64,000 nt of DNA, taken from Bythopirellula sp041737835 (lineage in GTDB: Bacteria; Planctomycetota; Planctomycetia; Pirellulales; Lacipirellulaceae). This document shows, piece by piece, positions 16,299 to 24,285 of the stretch. Location of the stretch: assembly GCA_041737835.1 (NCBI GenBank), contig JBGSQY010000030.1; one strand, given 5' to 3'. The notes under the pieces were generated by a model. The model was not told where the DNA came from, made no database searches, and saw only the letters and a list, made by a program, of their open reading frames with translations. Made by a program: the position numbers and the translations under genes. Numbering within the stretch: position 1 is the stretch's first letter; every line of letters starts with the position of its first letter.

Positions 16299-17108
16299 TC
16301 AGTGCAACGTTCGCACGTGCTCGCGCAAGGCAAGCTGTGGGCCTACGAGCCGCTTGGAAATCCGAACGCTCAGTGTATCGGCATGAGGCTGGGTCACGAG
16401 ATCGGCCAAATAACTTGTGAGAACCGCGGACTTGCCGTCTTCAGATTCAATCAAGTAATGCACCCAAGCCCAGGATTCCGCATAATCTTGTTGCGTCATA
16501 TCGGCGGCGGAAGTCAACGATTCCAGCCGCGCTAAATCGGGCTGCCAGGTTCCCGCTTCCGCTTGCTTGACGAGCATTTCGATATGGGCTTCGTTATACC
16601 CCCTACGGCCACGACCGACTTCAAAATACTCGGCCAGCCCTTCGTCGAGCCACAACGGCAAATGAGGCACGGCCGCATGCAGGTAGCCGTGAGCCACTTC
16701 ATGCCGCAGATCGACGGCCACTTGATCGCTCCAGTGCGCATAGACCGTCAGATCGGTGTTCGTCCCAACAAAAATCGCCCGCCGCGTATTCATCTCGGGG
16801 AAGCGCAGATTCAAGAACTTCGTATAACTCGATTCGTCAGCATACAGATAAATATGAATTGGCTTGTCGTTGGGGGTGAGACCCAGTCGTGTGTTGATCC
16901 ACTCACGCTGTTCGACGAGCTCGTTGATCAGTCGTTGTTGACCCGCGAGCGGCGAATCACTGTGGATGACAAGCTGCCCGCAAGGATGTTCATAAGGAAA
17001 CGCATCCCAATGCTTTTGCTTGTGCAAGAGTTGGCAACCCGCGCATACACCGCCCGCGAGAATTACTAGCCATAGCGCGGCGGTTCGAATCCAGGGGCGA
17101 GCGAGCAT
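16299..17108 (-). CDS. Lipoprotein with gluzincin-type metallopeptidase motif (DUF1570-like)
   Basis: A 269 aa protein. The N-terminus is a hydrophobic signal (ALWLVILAGGVCAGC) with two possible lipobox cysteines, Cys22 and Cys25. The zinc motif HEVAH is at residues 136-140, followed by WLDEGLAEYFE at 153-163, where a Glu would be the third ligand as in gluzincins. DUF1570 and peptidase-MA-like proteins of planctomycetes have this arrangement. It is probably an envelope-anchored peptidase. Its own gene start contains a tRNA-like GGTTCGAATCC string that is simply coding sequence. Confidence 0.82.
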   Translation of the reverse strand: MLARPWIRTAALWLVILAGGVCAGCQLLHKQKHWDAFPYEHPCGQLVIHSDSPLAGQQRLINELVEQREWINTRLGLTPNDKPIHIYLYADESSYTKFLNLRFPEMNTRRAIFVGTNTDLTVYAHWSDQVAVDLRHEVAHGYLHAAVPHLPLWLDEGLAEYFEVGRGRRGYNEAHIEMLVKQAEAGTWQPDLARLESLTSAADMTQQDYAESWAWVHYLIESEDGKSAVLTSYLADLVTQPHADTLSVRISKRLVGPQLALREHVRTLH

Positions 17109-17320
17109 TCCACGACTCGCGCACTGCGAGTATCCAACGCCAATACGGCTCCCTCCGTGGTGACCGTTGCGGGGAATTGTACCGACTTGCTAGCAAATCC
17201 CGAAGATCAATAAGCCCGGCGAATTAACGAGCTAGCAGCGCAGTTTCCCCGGTTTTTACCACCATGCGCGTCTCGTCGCCAATCCAAAACATCGCCCGCG
17301 ACAAGTGAGCCAAACGATTG

Positions 17321-17518
17321 TCATTCGATTGCATTCTGTCGCAACTCTGATTGCGGCTCACATTCAAACGGACAGTGCCGACAACCATTGCCGCAGCACC
17401 AGCCGCGTTTGAGCAAATACTCCGCGGTAAACACCACCAAACCACGTTCGACGTAATAGTCGACGCCCGCGCGCAATTCATTCGCTGCGTCCGGCGCAGC
17501 GGAATCCAACTTATTCAT
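17321..17518 (-). CDS. DUF5522-type cysteine-rich mini-protein, downstream of a cobalamin riboswitch
   Basis: A 65 aa protein starting MNKLDSAAPD. Its core is GVDYYVERGLVVFTAEY followed by KRGWCCGNGCRHCPF (38-51), the conserved signature of the DUF5522 family (function unknown). The four Cys and one His could bind a metal or an Fe-S cluster. The same frame stays open upstream to an ATG at 17653, just 10 bases after the riboswitch. The extra 45 residues are not family-like, so the short start is preferred, although it lacks an obvious Shine-Dalgarno. It is the first gene after the aptamer on this strand. Confidence 0.75.
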   Translation of the reverse strand: MNKLDSAAPDAANELRAGVDYYVERGLVVFTAEYLLKRGWCCGNGCRHCPFECEPQSELRQNAIE

Positions 17519-17662
17519 GACAGACAAAGTGCGCAGCAATGCACACGGACCCTTTGTAAGGACAAACCAAGAGTAAGGGCGCAACAAAATTGCGGCAGGG
17601 CAACTTTCGACTGGCAAAGTGCGACTGGCCTTCATCCCGCGCGAAGGCTTCATCTATCCGTC

Positions 17663-17866
17663 GTGGTAGGTCTTCTGACTCCCAAGCTCGATCGGTTCGG
17701 CCTTCTCGCGGCGAATTTCCGAGAAAATCAGCCGCAATGGCCCTAAGAATTGAACCCATCTTCACGCTTGGTCACAGCGGCGGGGCCGTCCCGGACTAAG
17801 ATTCTCGAAGAATCTGGCACCGGATTCCCTGTTCGTCGATCGGAGAAAAACTCTGCGACCGACCAC
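17663..17866 (-). promoter_or_regulatory. Cobalamin (B12) riboswitch
   Basis: Read on the minus strand, the element has the conserved blocks in order: closing stem GTGGTCGGTC (17866-17857), AGGGAATCCGGTGCC, core CCGGGACGGCCCCGCC followed by GCTGTGA, the GGCCATTGCGGC...GCCGCGAGAAGGCC arm, and the terminal GAGTCAGAAGACC plus TACCAC (to 17663). The first and last ten bases pair at 9 of 10 positions, giving P1. The length of 204 nt is normal for the class. B12 binding normally represses the downstream gene. The first downstream frame is the DUF5522-type gene, with about 145 bases between. Confidence 0.93.
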
Positions 17867-17907
17867 CATGACAGTGAGGCTCAAGGTATCAGTAGCCAAG
17901 AGAAGAG

Positions 17908-18060
17908 TCAAGCAATTTTGTAGGAGTTGGTGACCAACCGCTGGGTTATTGGAACGGGTTCAGTCGGGACGCCGAAAGGCTGGGCGTTGAGGCCGAAGTC
18001 GATAATCAGCTCCTTGTTTTTAAGACTCCCTACCCCTAATCTTTTCCCTGGCTTTTCTCG
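17908..18060 (-). other. Open but startless 50-codon stretch in the gap upstream of the riboswitch
   Basis: Between the immunity-like gene (ends 18089) and the riboswitch (from 17866) there is no complete gene. On the minus strand one frame is open from 18060 to a TGA at 17908-17910 and reads protein-like, including ELIIDFGLNAQPFGVPTEP, but has no ATG or convincing start. It may be a gene fragment left by decay, or chance. Nothing else is seen in 17867-18088. Confidence 0.25.
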
Positions 18061-18088
18061 TTACGGGATGCCCGTTAGCCGTGACTAG

Positions 18089-18784
18089 CTACGCTTCCTT
18101 TTTGAAATCCCAGGGCAATCCCAGAAAATCCATGGCATTGCGTTGTGTGGCGAGGTCCGTCTCGCTGGTTGGATTAAAGGCTTCAGGAGTCAATTGGATG
18201 AGTATCCCGTCGCAGAAGTGTTCAACCTTGTAGGCCGGTATCTCCATGCAATGCGCCACCCCCCCAAAAGTGTCCGCCATTTGTGTGTTGAAGTAGTGAA
18301 ACCAATTGATGATGACTGGACGCTTGCTAACACCTTTCCGGCCTTGATCATAAGCTCTGTCACTAAATCTCAGTGTTTCCAAATTGTCGGAGTGACTTAT
18401 CTCAGCCACTGTTGGACGACAACTTTCAATGCAGCGACGGAAATACGACAGATCCGGTACGGGATCGGTGGCATGGAAATCGACCCACATGAAATCCCAG
18501 ACGTATTCGCTTGATCCAGTGGAAGCGCTAATCATTATTGGATAAGAACCCTCTACTGGACCTAGCGTTATAATTCCACCTGGGGAGGACGGACGAATTC
18601 GCCCTTCCTCGTCCAAATAGCGACTCACTGTCTTGGTGCTGACCTCAAATACTTCATCGCGACCGGTACGCCAGTTGGTTACACGGAATGCCTGTTGCAT
18701 CAAGCCGAGGAACGAAGCAACTTCCTCAACTCGCAGGTTAGCCTCCGGAGGGAATCTCATGCTGAATTTGTAGCGGTTTAACAT
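18089..18784 (-). CDS. Unknown protein, possibly an Imm52-like immunity protein
   Basis: A 231 aa soluble protein starting MLNRYKFSMRFPP, with no signal peptide. It has a tryptophan/aspartate-rich middle (YVWDFMWVDFHATDP) and a C-terminal half with INWFHYFNTQMAD and GILIQLTPEAFNP. The overall look (single domain, acidic, WxxY segment, 'gdGiLi.lt' strand) recalls Imm52-type immunity proteins of polymorphic toxin systems, but I cannot confirm this. No toxin gene is adjacent; the upstream 249 bases hold only a palindromic repeat. It is flanked by a possible gene remnant and a repeat, which suggests a site of past insertion. Confidence 0.55.
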   Translation of the reverse strand: MLNRYKFSMRFPPEANLRVEEVASFLGLMQQAFRVTNWRTGRDEVFEVSTKTVSRYLDEEGRIRPSSPGGIITLGPVEGSYPIMISASTGSSEYVWDFMWVDFHATDPVPDLSYFRRCIESCRPTVAEISHSDNLETLRFSDRAYDQGRKGVSKRPVIINWFHYFNTQMADTFGGVAHCMEIPAYKVEHFCDGILIQLTPEAFNPTSETDLATQRNAMDFLGLPWDFKKEA

Positions 18785-18940
18785 TTAGAGAGGTTAGAAT
18801 GTTGGATCGTACGGGATGATAGTTATCTGATCACCTAATTCGCCAAGCACATTACGAAATGAGCTCATATCCTGTCGTCGAACGTGCCATACCAAGGGAA
18901 GTCCGTACTTTCGGGCAACGCCGACTTGCCTGGGAGGAAG

Positions 18941-18985
18941 AAAGGGGACAGGTCCATATCTAGCCTATATGGACCTGTCCCCTTT
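18941..18985. repeat. REP-like hairpin with AAAGGGGACAGGTCC arms
   Basis: Arms 18941-18959 and 18967-18985 are a perfect 19-bp inverted repeat around a 7-base loop (CTAGCCT). The AAAGGGGACAGGTCC string is a familiar dispersed motif of many bacterial genomes, often near REP-associated transposases. No transposase is present here. It lies between the immunity-like gene and the convergent end of the HxlR gene. Confidence 0.8.
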
Positions 18986-19033
18986 GTTCTCCCCAACCAT
19001 ATCAGTTTTTGTACCATAGCATTTCAAGTTTGC

Positions 19034-19423
19034 TTACCGAATGACCTTCATCCTGGCTTCCGTCCCCTTGATATTAGCCAGCCCCCACTCGGCGACGGCT
19101 GAAAGCACGGGCACAAGCGACCGGCCCTTCTTGGTCAATCGATAAGCCTCCCAACCCGGTTTCTGGGGCGCGGGAAATTTCTCGGCGATGCCGTTTTCGA
19201 CTAGCCGATTCAGACGGTCGGTCAAAATGTTGGTCGCGATCTTTTCGGGGGAAGCGATGAACTCGCGGAATTGAGATTTGCCGCAGGCCATGTCGCGAAT
19301 GACGAGCAACGTCCATTTGTCGCCGATCAAGTCGAGCGTACAGGCCACAGGACACGGCGAACGTTTCTTCGCGGCAGACATGGAACTCGCGAATTTTGGG
19401 ATCAAAGAATCGTCTGTTGACAT
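19034..19423 (-). CDS. HxlR-family transcriptional regulator
   Basis: A 129 aa winged-helix protein. The family core is clear: CPVACTLDLIGDKWTLLVIRDM at about 24-45, the recognition region FREFIASPEKIATNILTDRL at about 53-72, and the wing YRLTKKGRSLVPVL. Cys24 near the N-terminus is in the position where some HxlR members sense electrophiles. It diverges from the ferredoxin-SCP2 gene with 68 bases between. Two identical-format dyads in that gap (19437-19449 and 19459-19471) are likely its operators, so it probably controls itself and that gene. Confidence 0.93.
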   Translation of the reverse strand: MSTDDSLIPKFASSMSAAKKRSPCPVACTLDLIGDKWTLLVIRDMACGKSQFREFIASPEKIATNILTDRLNRLVENGIAEKFPAPQKPGWEAYRLTKKGRSLVPVLSAVAEWGLANIKGTEARMKVIR

Positions 19424-19436
19424 TCTAACAATTCAC

Positions 19437-19471
19437 TTGCACAATGCAATTATATTACTTGCAATTTGCAA
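19437..19471. promoter_or_regulatory. Tandem TTGCA-N3-TGCAA dyads, probable HxlR operators
   Basis: Two perfect dyads, TTGCACAATGCAA (19437-19449) and TTGCAATTTGCAA (19459-19471), start 22 bp apart, about two helical turns. Each is preceded by AC. They lie centrally between the divergent starts of the HxlR gene and the ferredoxin gene and overlap the AT-rich region where both promoters must sit. Confidence 0.65.
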
Positions 19472-19491
19472 CTTAATAAGTGGCGAAGAAA

Positions 19492-20820
19492 ATGAGCCGT
19501 CTCCAAGAACATCCCACCGTCGTGGCCCATCGAGAAAAATCGGTGGCCCCGCTGCCGACACGATTGGACGGCTCTGAGTTGCGGGCATTATGCCTCGACG
19601 CCGGCGCTGATGACGTTGGCTTTGTTTCCCTCGATCGGCCGGAACTTGATGATCAGCGCCGCGATATTCTCAGCGCCTTTCCAAGTGCGCGATCTCTGAT
19701 CAGTTTCGTCTGTCGGATGAACCGAGAACCTATTCGCAGCGTGGCGCGGTCGGTGGCCAACGCCGAGTTTCACCAAAGCACGGATCGAGTGAATGAAGTC
19801 GCCCGCGAGATTGTTCGCCGGCTCGAAGACCGTGGCCTGCGGGCCATGAATCCCACCGCGGGATTTCCCATGGAGATGAGCAAGTTTCCTGGCAAAATCT
19901 GGGTTGTCTCTCACAAGCCCGTGGCCGTCGCGGCGGGCTTGGGACAGATGGGCATTCATCGCAACGTGATTCACCCACGCTTTGGCAATTTTATCTTACT
20001 GGGCACGGTTCTCTTGGGCGTTGAGATCGACGAAGAAAGCCATCCCATCGACTACAACCCTTGCTTGACGTGCAAGTTATGCGTGGCCGCCTGTCCCGTG
20101 GGTGCTATCAAACCCGATGGTCGCTTTGATCCCAGCGCCTGCCTGACGCACAATTATCGTGAGTTCATGCAAGGCTTCACCGATTTCACAGAAAATATCG
20201 CCGCGAGCCGCAGTGCGTTAGACTTACGCACGCGCGTTACCGATCAAGAAACCGCCTCGATGTGGCAAAGCCTCAGCTTCGGTGCCAACTACAAAGCGGC
20301 ATATTGCCTGGCTGTGTGCCCCGCGGGTTCAGATGTCATTGGTCCTTATCTGAGCGATTCCGTTAAGTTTATGACGGAAACACTCAAACCACTTCAGCAA
20401 AAAGAAGAAACCCTCTACGTTGTGGCCAATTCCGACGCCGAAGAGCATGCGGCTCGCCTGTTTCCTCACAAACATCTCAAACGGGTTAATGGCGTGCGGC
20501 CCGCCTCCATTGCGGGATTCATCGACCGCATGGATATCGCCTTTCAAGCGGGCAAATCTAAAGGCCTCGATGCCGTCTATCATTTCAAATTCACGGGCGC
20601 GGAAACGGCTTCGGCCACCGTGATCATTAAAAACGAACGGCTTCACGTTGCGCGCGGACTGTCCGGCCAAGCGGATTGCGAAATCATCGCTGATGCCGCC
20701 ACCTGGCTAGGGTTTTTGCGCAAGGAAAAGAACCTAGTTTGGGCGATTTTACGCCGCAAGGTTCGAGTCAAAGGCAAATTATCTCTGCTGAAAGCTTTTG
20801 GCAAATGCTTCCCTAGTTAA
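19492..20820 (+). CDS. QueG-like 4Fe-4S ferredoxin domain fused to an SCP2 sterol-carrier domain
   Basis: A 442 aa protein. The N-terminal two thirds resembles the non-B12 relatives of epoxyqueuosine reductase: GADDVGFVSLDRPEL, a WVVSHKPVAVAAGLGQMGIH segment, then a ferredoxin CLTCKLCVAACPVGAIKP at about 190-207 and further cysteines in SACLTHN and CLAVCPAG. The last 100 residues (from about YHFKFTGAE to LLKAFGKCFPS) look like an SCP2 lipid-binding domain. The fusion suggests a redox reaction on a hydrophobic substrate; the substrate is unknown. The ATG at 19492 is preferred over the GTG at 19480. Divergent HxlR control is likely. Confidence 0.85.
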   Translation: MSRLQEHPTVVAHREKSVAPLPTRLDGSELRALCLDAGADDVGFVSLDRPELDDQRRDILSAFPSARSLISFVCRMNREPIRSVARSVANAEFHQSTDRVNEVAREIVRRLEDRGLRAMNPTAGFPMEMSKFPGKIWVVSHKPVAVAAGLGQMGIHRNVIHPRFGNFILLGTVLLGVEIDEESHPIDYNPCLTCKLCVAACPVGAIKPDGRFDPSACLTHNYREFMQGFTDFTENIAASRSALDLRTRVTDQETASMWQSLSFGANYKAAYCLAVCPAGSDVIGPYLSDSVKFMTETLKPLQQKEETLYVVANSDAEEHAARLFPHKHLKRVNGVRPASIAGFIDRMDIAFQAGKSKGLDAVYHFKFTGAETASATVIIKNERLHVARGLSGQADCEIIADAATWLGFLRKEKNLVWAILRRKVRVKGKLSLLKAFGKCFPS

Positions 20821-20850
20821 GCTTTCAACGAATCCTTTTACGCTCTCAAA

Positions 20851-23025
20851 CTACTGCGGCGGCACCGTGGGACCACTCGTTGCTGCCGCTGGCGAACCCT
20901 TCGGCTTATCCAGCCGCACCAGCAGCCATTCCTGCGTTGTGCCATCGGCAAAATGCACCAGCGCCGGCGCGGTGTCTTGCGTCAGGTTACCTATGCCGGT
21001 TTCCATGATCGGTCGGGTTTCGCCCACCAAGGTCCACGCCGCGCGTTGCGATTGCTTATCGACCATCCCTTCGACTTCTTTCACCGTATCGGCAGTCGTG
21101 TTCTGCAGTGAACCCGAAATGATCCCTTGCTTGCTGACCGCGAGTTGCAGGTACAAACTCGGGTCAACACCTTCCGCCGATTCATCGGCCGGCGTAATCG
21201 CAAACACACCTAGCGGCATCCAATCCTCGGGAGCCGGCTCGGCATCCTCTGGAATCGACGTGGCAATCTGCTGGGCTTGATAGGCATATTCGTCCGCGGT
21301 CGCGACGGGTTGATCACCGTAATAGACCGTGTCGTTCTGGTAATAAACGTTGTTGCCGTAGTTGTAGTAAATCGGCTCGGACCATCCCCAGCTTGGGAAC
21401 CAAGTTGTCATGGCTGGCCAAGTCGACCAACCCCACCAGTTGATGCCGGGAGCATAGTTCCAGCGCCAATTGTTTCCGGCCCACCAATTCGGACGGAACC
21501 AATTATTGACGCCATGCCAGTTGTTGTTCCAGTGGTTGTGCCAATGATTGTTAACGTTGGTCCAATGATTGTTCCGCCACCCGTTCCATTGATTCCAATC
21601 GGGCCGATGATCGGGACGGTTGTGTGCCCAATCGCCGCCACCCGGTCTGCCGGGACGGTTTCCCTCTCCAGGACGACCTGGACGATCTCCATCACCGGGT
21701 CTTCCTGGTCTGTCGCCATCCCCAGGTCGACCGGGGCGATCTCCGCCACCGGGTCTTCCCGGTCGATCACCATCGCCAGGTCTTCCGGGGCGGTCGCCGT
21801 CTCCTGGGCGACCGGGCCGATCACCACCGCCCCCGGGTCTGCCGGGACGATCACCATCTTCACCACCAGGGCGCCCTGGGCGATCTCCACCACCTCCCGG
21901 ACGACCGGGCCGGTCTCCACCTTCACCCCCTGGCCTGCCTGGTCGGTCTCCACCTTCACCCCCTGGCCTGCCTGGTCGGTCACCGCCTTCACCCCCTGGC
22001 CGTCCAGGTCTGTCTCCGCCTCCAGGACGACCGGGCCGCTCACCATCGCCGCCACCCGGTCTTCCCGGACGATCGCCGGTTCCGCCCCCAGGTCTGCCGG
22101 GACGATCACCACCGCCGGGCAATGATGGCCGTGTTATATCACCGGGCCGACCTCCGCCGGGACGACCACCACCAGCGAAATCACCTTCGCCCGGTCTACC
22201 CGGACGAGAGCCACCACCGGGTGCAGGCCGCGTCGACGGACGACCTCCGCCAGCCATGCCCCCTTCCGAGGGAAACGGACGCGGCAAGTTGTTCAAAAAA
22301 TCATTCGCAGCACCACCGGAAGGACGACCACCAGCATAGCTACCCCCAGGGCGGGTCGACCCGCCGGGGCGATTCGATGGAAAACCACCAGGACGGCCGC
22401 TGATGTCCAGAAAATTATCGAGTTGTCCCTGAGAAGGGCGACCGCCAGTTCCCGGGCGAGTTGATCCGCCGGGGCGTGTCGCACCACCGGGACGCCCTGT
22501 GCCCCCGGCGAAATCAGGTCTGTTCATGCCGCCGCCAGCAGGACGACCTGTGCTCGGTCGATTGTTCGGCGTCGGCAAGGTGCCGAGTGATGGTCGGTTG
22601 CCTTGGGGACGATTAATATTTCCTGGGTTTGGTCGGGATCCACCACCACCGGGTCGCGAACCGCCGCCACCAACATTTCCGCCACCAATATTTCCACTGG
22701 GACGACCACCACCGCCTGCCCCCCCCATCGAAGGTCGACCGCCACCACCGCCGCCGGGCATCGGACGCGAAACATTCGGGCGCGACGAAGGCATGCTCAT
22801 CGAAGGCGTACGACCCGCGCTTGGACGCGAACCTCCACCGCCACCTCCCATCGATGGCCGGCCACCACCGCCGCCACCTCCCATGTGCATTCCCCCTCCA
22901 CCACCGCGTCCGCCACCTCCGCCTCCGCCGCCACCACCCCCGCGGCCACCGCGTGCCCAGAGGTCTCCTGAGCACAACATCGCGACGGCCAACATCGACA
23001 GAGCGAACAACGTGTATTTTTTCAT
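20851..23025 (-). CDS. Secreted mu-protocadherin-like surface protein with GDRPGRPGG repeats
   Basis: A 724 aa protein with a Sec signal peptide (KKYTLFALSMLAVAMLCSG, cleavage near Ala-Arg-Gly). A Gly-rich region and a PSxGRP-rich region follow, then a block of 16 tandem RPGRPGG-type units. Next is a strikingly Trp/Asn/His-rich stretch (WRNNHWTNVNNHWHNHWNNN) and a Tyr/Asn-rich YYNYGNNVYYQNDTVYYG. The last 150 residues look globular (WMPLGVFAITPAD to the end). Planctomycete genomes carry such genes, often called mu-protocadherin-like cell-surface proteins. It lies 42 bases downstream of a SnoaL-like secreted protein and is probably co-expressed. Confidence 0.85.
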   Translation of the reverse strand: MKKYTLFALSMLAVAMLCSGDLWARGGRGGGGGGGGGGGRGGGGGMHMGGGGGGGRPSMGGGGGGSRPSAGRTPSMSMPSSRPNVSRPMPGGGGGGRPSMGGAGGGGRPSGNIGGGNVGGGGSRPGGGGSRPNPGNINRPQGNRPSLGTLPTPNNRPSTGRPAGGGMNRPDFAGGTGRPGGATRPGGSTRPGTGGRPSQGQLDNFLDISGRPGGFPSNRPGGSTRPGGSYAGGRPSGGAANDFLNNLPRPFPSEGGMAGGGRPSTRPAPGGGSRPGRPGEGDFAGGGRPGGGRPGDITRPSLPGGGDRPGRPGGGTGDRPGRPGGGDGERPGRPGGGDRPGRPGGEGGDRPGRPGGEGGDRPGRPGGEGGDRPGRPGGGGDRPGRPGGEDGDRPGRPGGGGDRPGRPGDGDRPGRPGDGDRPGRPGGGDRPGRPGDGDRPGRPGDGDRPGRPGEGNRPGRPGGGDWAHNRPDHRPDWNQWNGWRNNHWTNVNNHWHNHWNNNWHGVNNWFRPNWWAGNNWRWNYAPGINWWGWSTWPAMTTWFPSWGWSEPIYYNYGNNVYYQNDTVYYGDQPVATADEYAYQAQQIATSIPEDAEPAPEDWMPLGVFAITPADESAEGVDPSLYLQLAVSKQGIISGSLQNTTADTVKEVEGMVDKQSQRAAWTLVGETRPIMETGIGNLTQDTAPALVHFADGTTQEWLLVRLDKPKGSPAAATSGPTVPPQ
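21634..22118. repeat. Tandem repeat encoding GDRPGRPGG units
   Basis: About 480 bases of degenerate 27-33 bp units inside the protocadherin-like gene. On the plus strand the units read like CCGGGTCTTCCGGGGCGG. All units encode RPGRPG, separated by GG, GD, GE, EG or TG. Several other frames are also open across the block purely because of the repeat. Confidence 0.9.
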
Positions 23026-23067
23026 CTGGGCACCTTTGATAGGTCATCCTGAAGGACGAGTTGGAAT

Positions 23068-24048
23068 TCAGTTCTCTTCCGCAGCTTCGCGCACGATCAA
23101 CACTTCATCGACATTGGGCTGCAGTTCGCCGTCGGCGACGCGGTTGATCGATTGCCACGTATAAGAGTGGTCATCGATTTTCTTAAGAAGATTTGTCGCC
23201 GAGGTCTTACGGCCATCAGGCAGGGATCCGGTCGATTCAATGGTCCAGTTGTCGCCATCGGCGGTCCACACCCCTTCGCCGAACCCGCCGTTGGAATCAA
23301 ATACCCACGAGCGAATCTGATTGTTCGCGGCATCCCACCCGACGATTTGCATCCCCGACAATTCCACCCCATCGCGTGTGACCATGGTGAACGAACGTGT
23401 CATGAAATTCTTATTACGGGTCCATTCGCAATCCGTTTCAATCACCGTATTCTCGTCTTGGTCAATCCACGTGCCGACCATCCACTCGAGCGATTTAAGA
23501 TGTTCATAGTTCGAGAGGGGCGGCAACGGGATTTCTTCTTCCGACACGCGGTCCAACACCCATTGGCCGTCGCGCTTCATATGGACGGCCGTGTAGGTCG
23601 TTTCCTCGGCGGGATGATCAGAGTAGGTCACCACGGCAGCACCTTTTTCAATTGCGACATTGGGCGAGACGAAATCAATCGACTCAACCGTCACGGCCAA
23701 TTTGGCATCTTCTTCGCCAGCAAAGATTTCATCGAACAGCTGTTTGATCGCATCGCGGCCCATCACCCCTTCACCCGTACGTGGGTCGGTGTAAATCGCT
23801 TCCGGCGACCACATGTTGGCCATCGTTTGCGTATCGCGGCGATTGTAGGATTCGACGTATTTATCGATGTTTGATCGGATTGTCGCTTCGTCGGGACTCA
23901 CAGCAACGTCTGTCGAAGCTTGAACTGCAGGTGCTGCTGGTTCCGCAATCGGCGCCCTTGCCGCGGCAGTTGTGGTTTGTGCATCTGTTACCGCCGAGCA
24001 CCAACAGAAACAAACCACTATTATCATGAACTGACCAAGGAATTTCAT
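23068..24048 (-). CDS. Secreted SgcJ/EcaC (SnoaL-like, DUF4440) protein
   Basis: A 326 aa protein starting MKFLGQFMIIVVCFCWC, a signal peptide ending near TDAQ. An Ala/Pro linker is followed by a SnoaL-like domain (about 55-175: IRSNIDKYVESYNRRDTQTM, YTDPRTGEGVMGRDAI). A second beta-rich domain (about 180-320: LEWMVGTWIDQDENT, WDAANNQIRSWVFDSNGGFG) resembles lipocalin-like DUF1579-type folds. No enzyme activity can be assigned. The long upstream frame is unlikely to be translated. It is the first gene of a pair with the protocadherin-like protein. Confidence 0.82.
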   Translation of the reverse strand: MKFLGQFMIIVVCFCWCSAVTDAQTTTAAARAPIAEPAAPAVQASTDVAVSPDEATIRSNIDKYVESYNRRDTQTMANMWSPEAIYTDPRTGEGVMGRDAIKQLFDEIFAGEEDAKLAVTVESIDFVSPNVAIEKGAAVVTYSDHPAEETTYTAVHMKRDGQWVLDRVSEEEIPLPPLSNYEHLKSLEWMVGTWIDQDENTVIETDCEWTRNKNFMTRSFTMVTRDGVELSGMQIVGWDAANNQIRSWVFDSNGGFGEGVWTADGDNWTIESTGSLPDGRKTSATNLLKKIDDHSYTWQSINRVADGELQPNVDEVLIVREAAEEN

Positions 24049-24285
24049 GGAATGCCCTTTCATGGCGACCAGATTGTTAGGCGGAACCGCGTTCCTAAGC
24101 ACCACGGTTCGATAAACAGATAAGCATCGTTCGTAGTGACGCGGTTCCCTCTTGGGTGCTGATTTTATCGCGTTCCACTCGTGAATACTAGCATATCCCT
24201 TGAAATGGCGAGTTCTTTCAGTAGAAGCAATCGTGATGGCGCTAACAACTAACATTCAAAGAAACGAATGCTTGACTTTCGCAAG

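Noticed and set aside
17076..17100. tRNA-like T-loop string GGTTCGAATCC
   Set aside because: It lies within the start of the DUF1570-like lipoprotein gene and no acceptor, D-arm or anticodon arm can be drawn around it.
21634..22118. Regular direct repeats that could suggest a CRISPR array
   Set aside because: Units are in-frame coding repeats of 27-33 bp without unique spacers, and no cas gene is present.
21620..22339. A plus-strand collagen-like frame (PPGLPGRSPSPG repeats)
   Set aside because: It is the complementary reading of the GDRPGRPGG repeats of the minus-strand surface protein, which has the signal peptide and a folded C-terminal domain.
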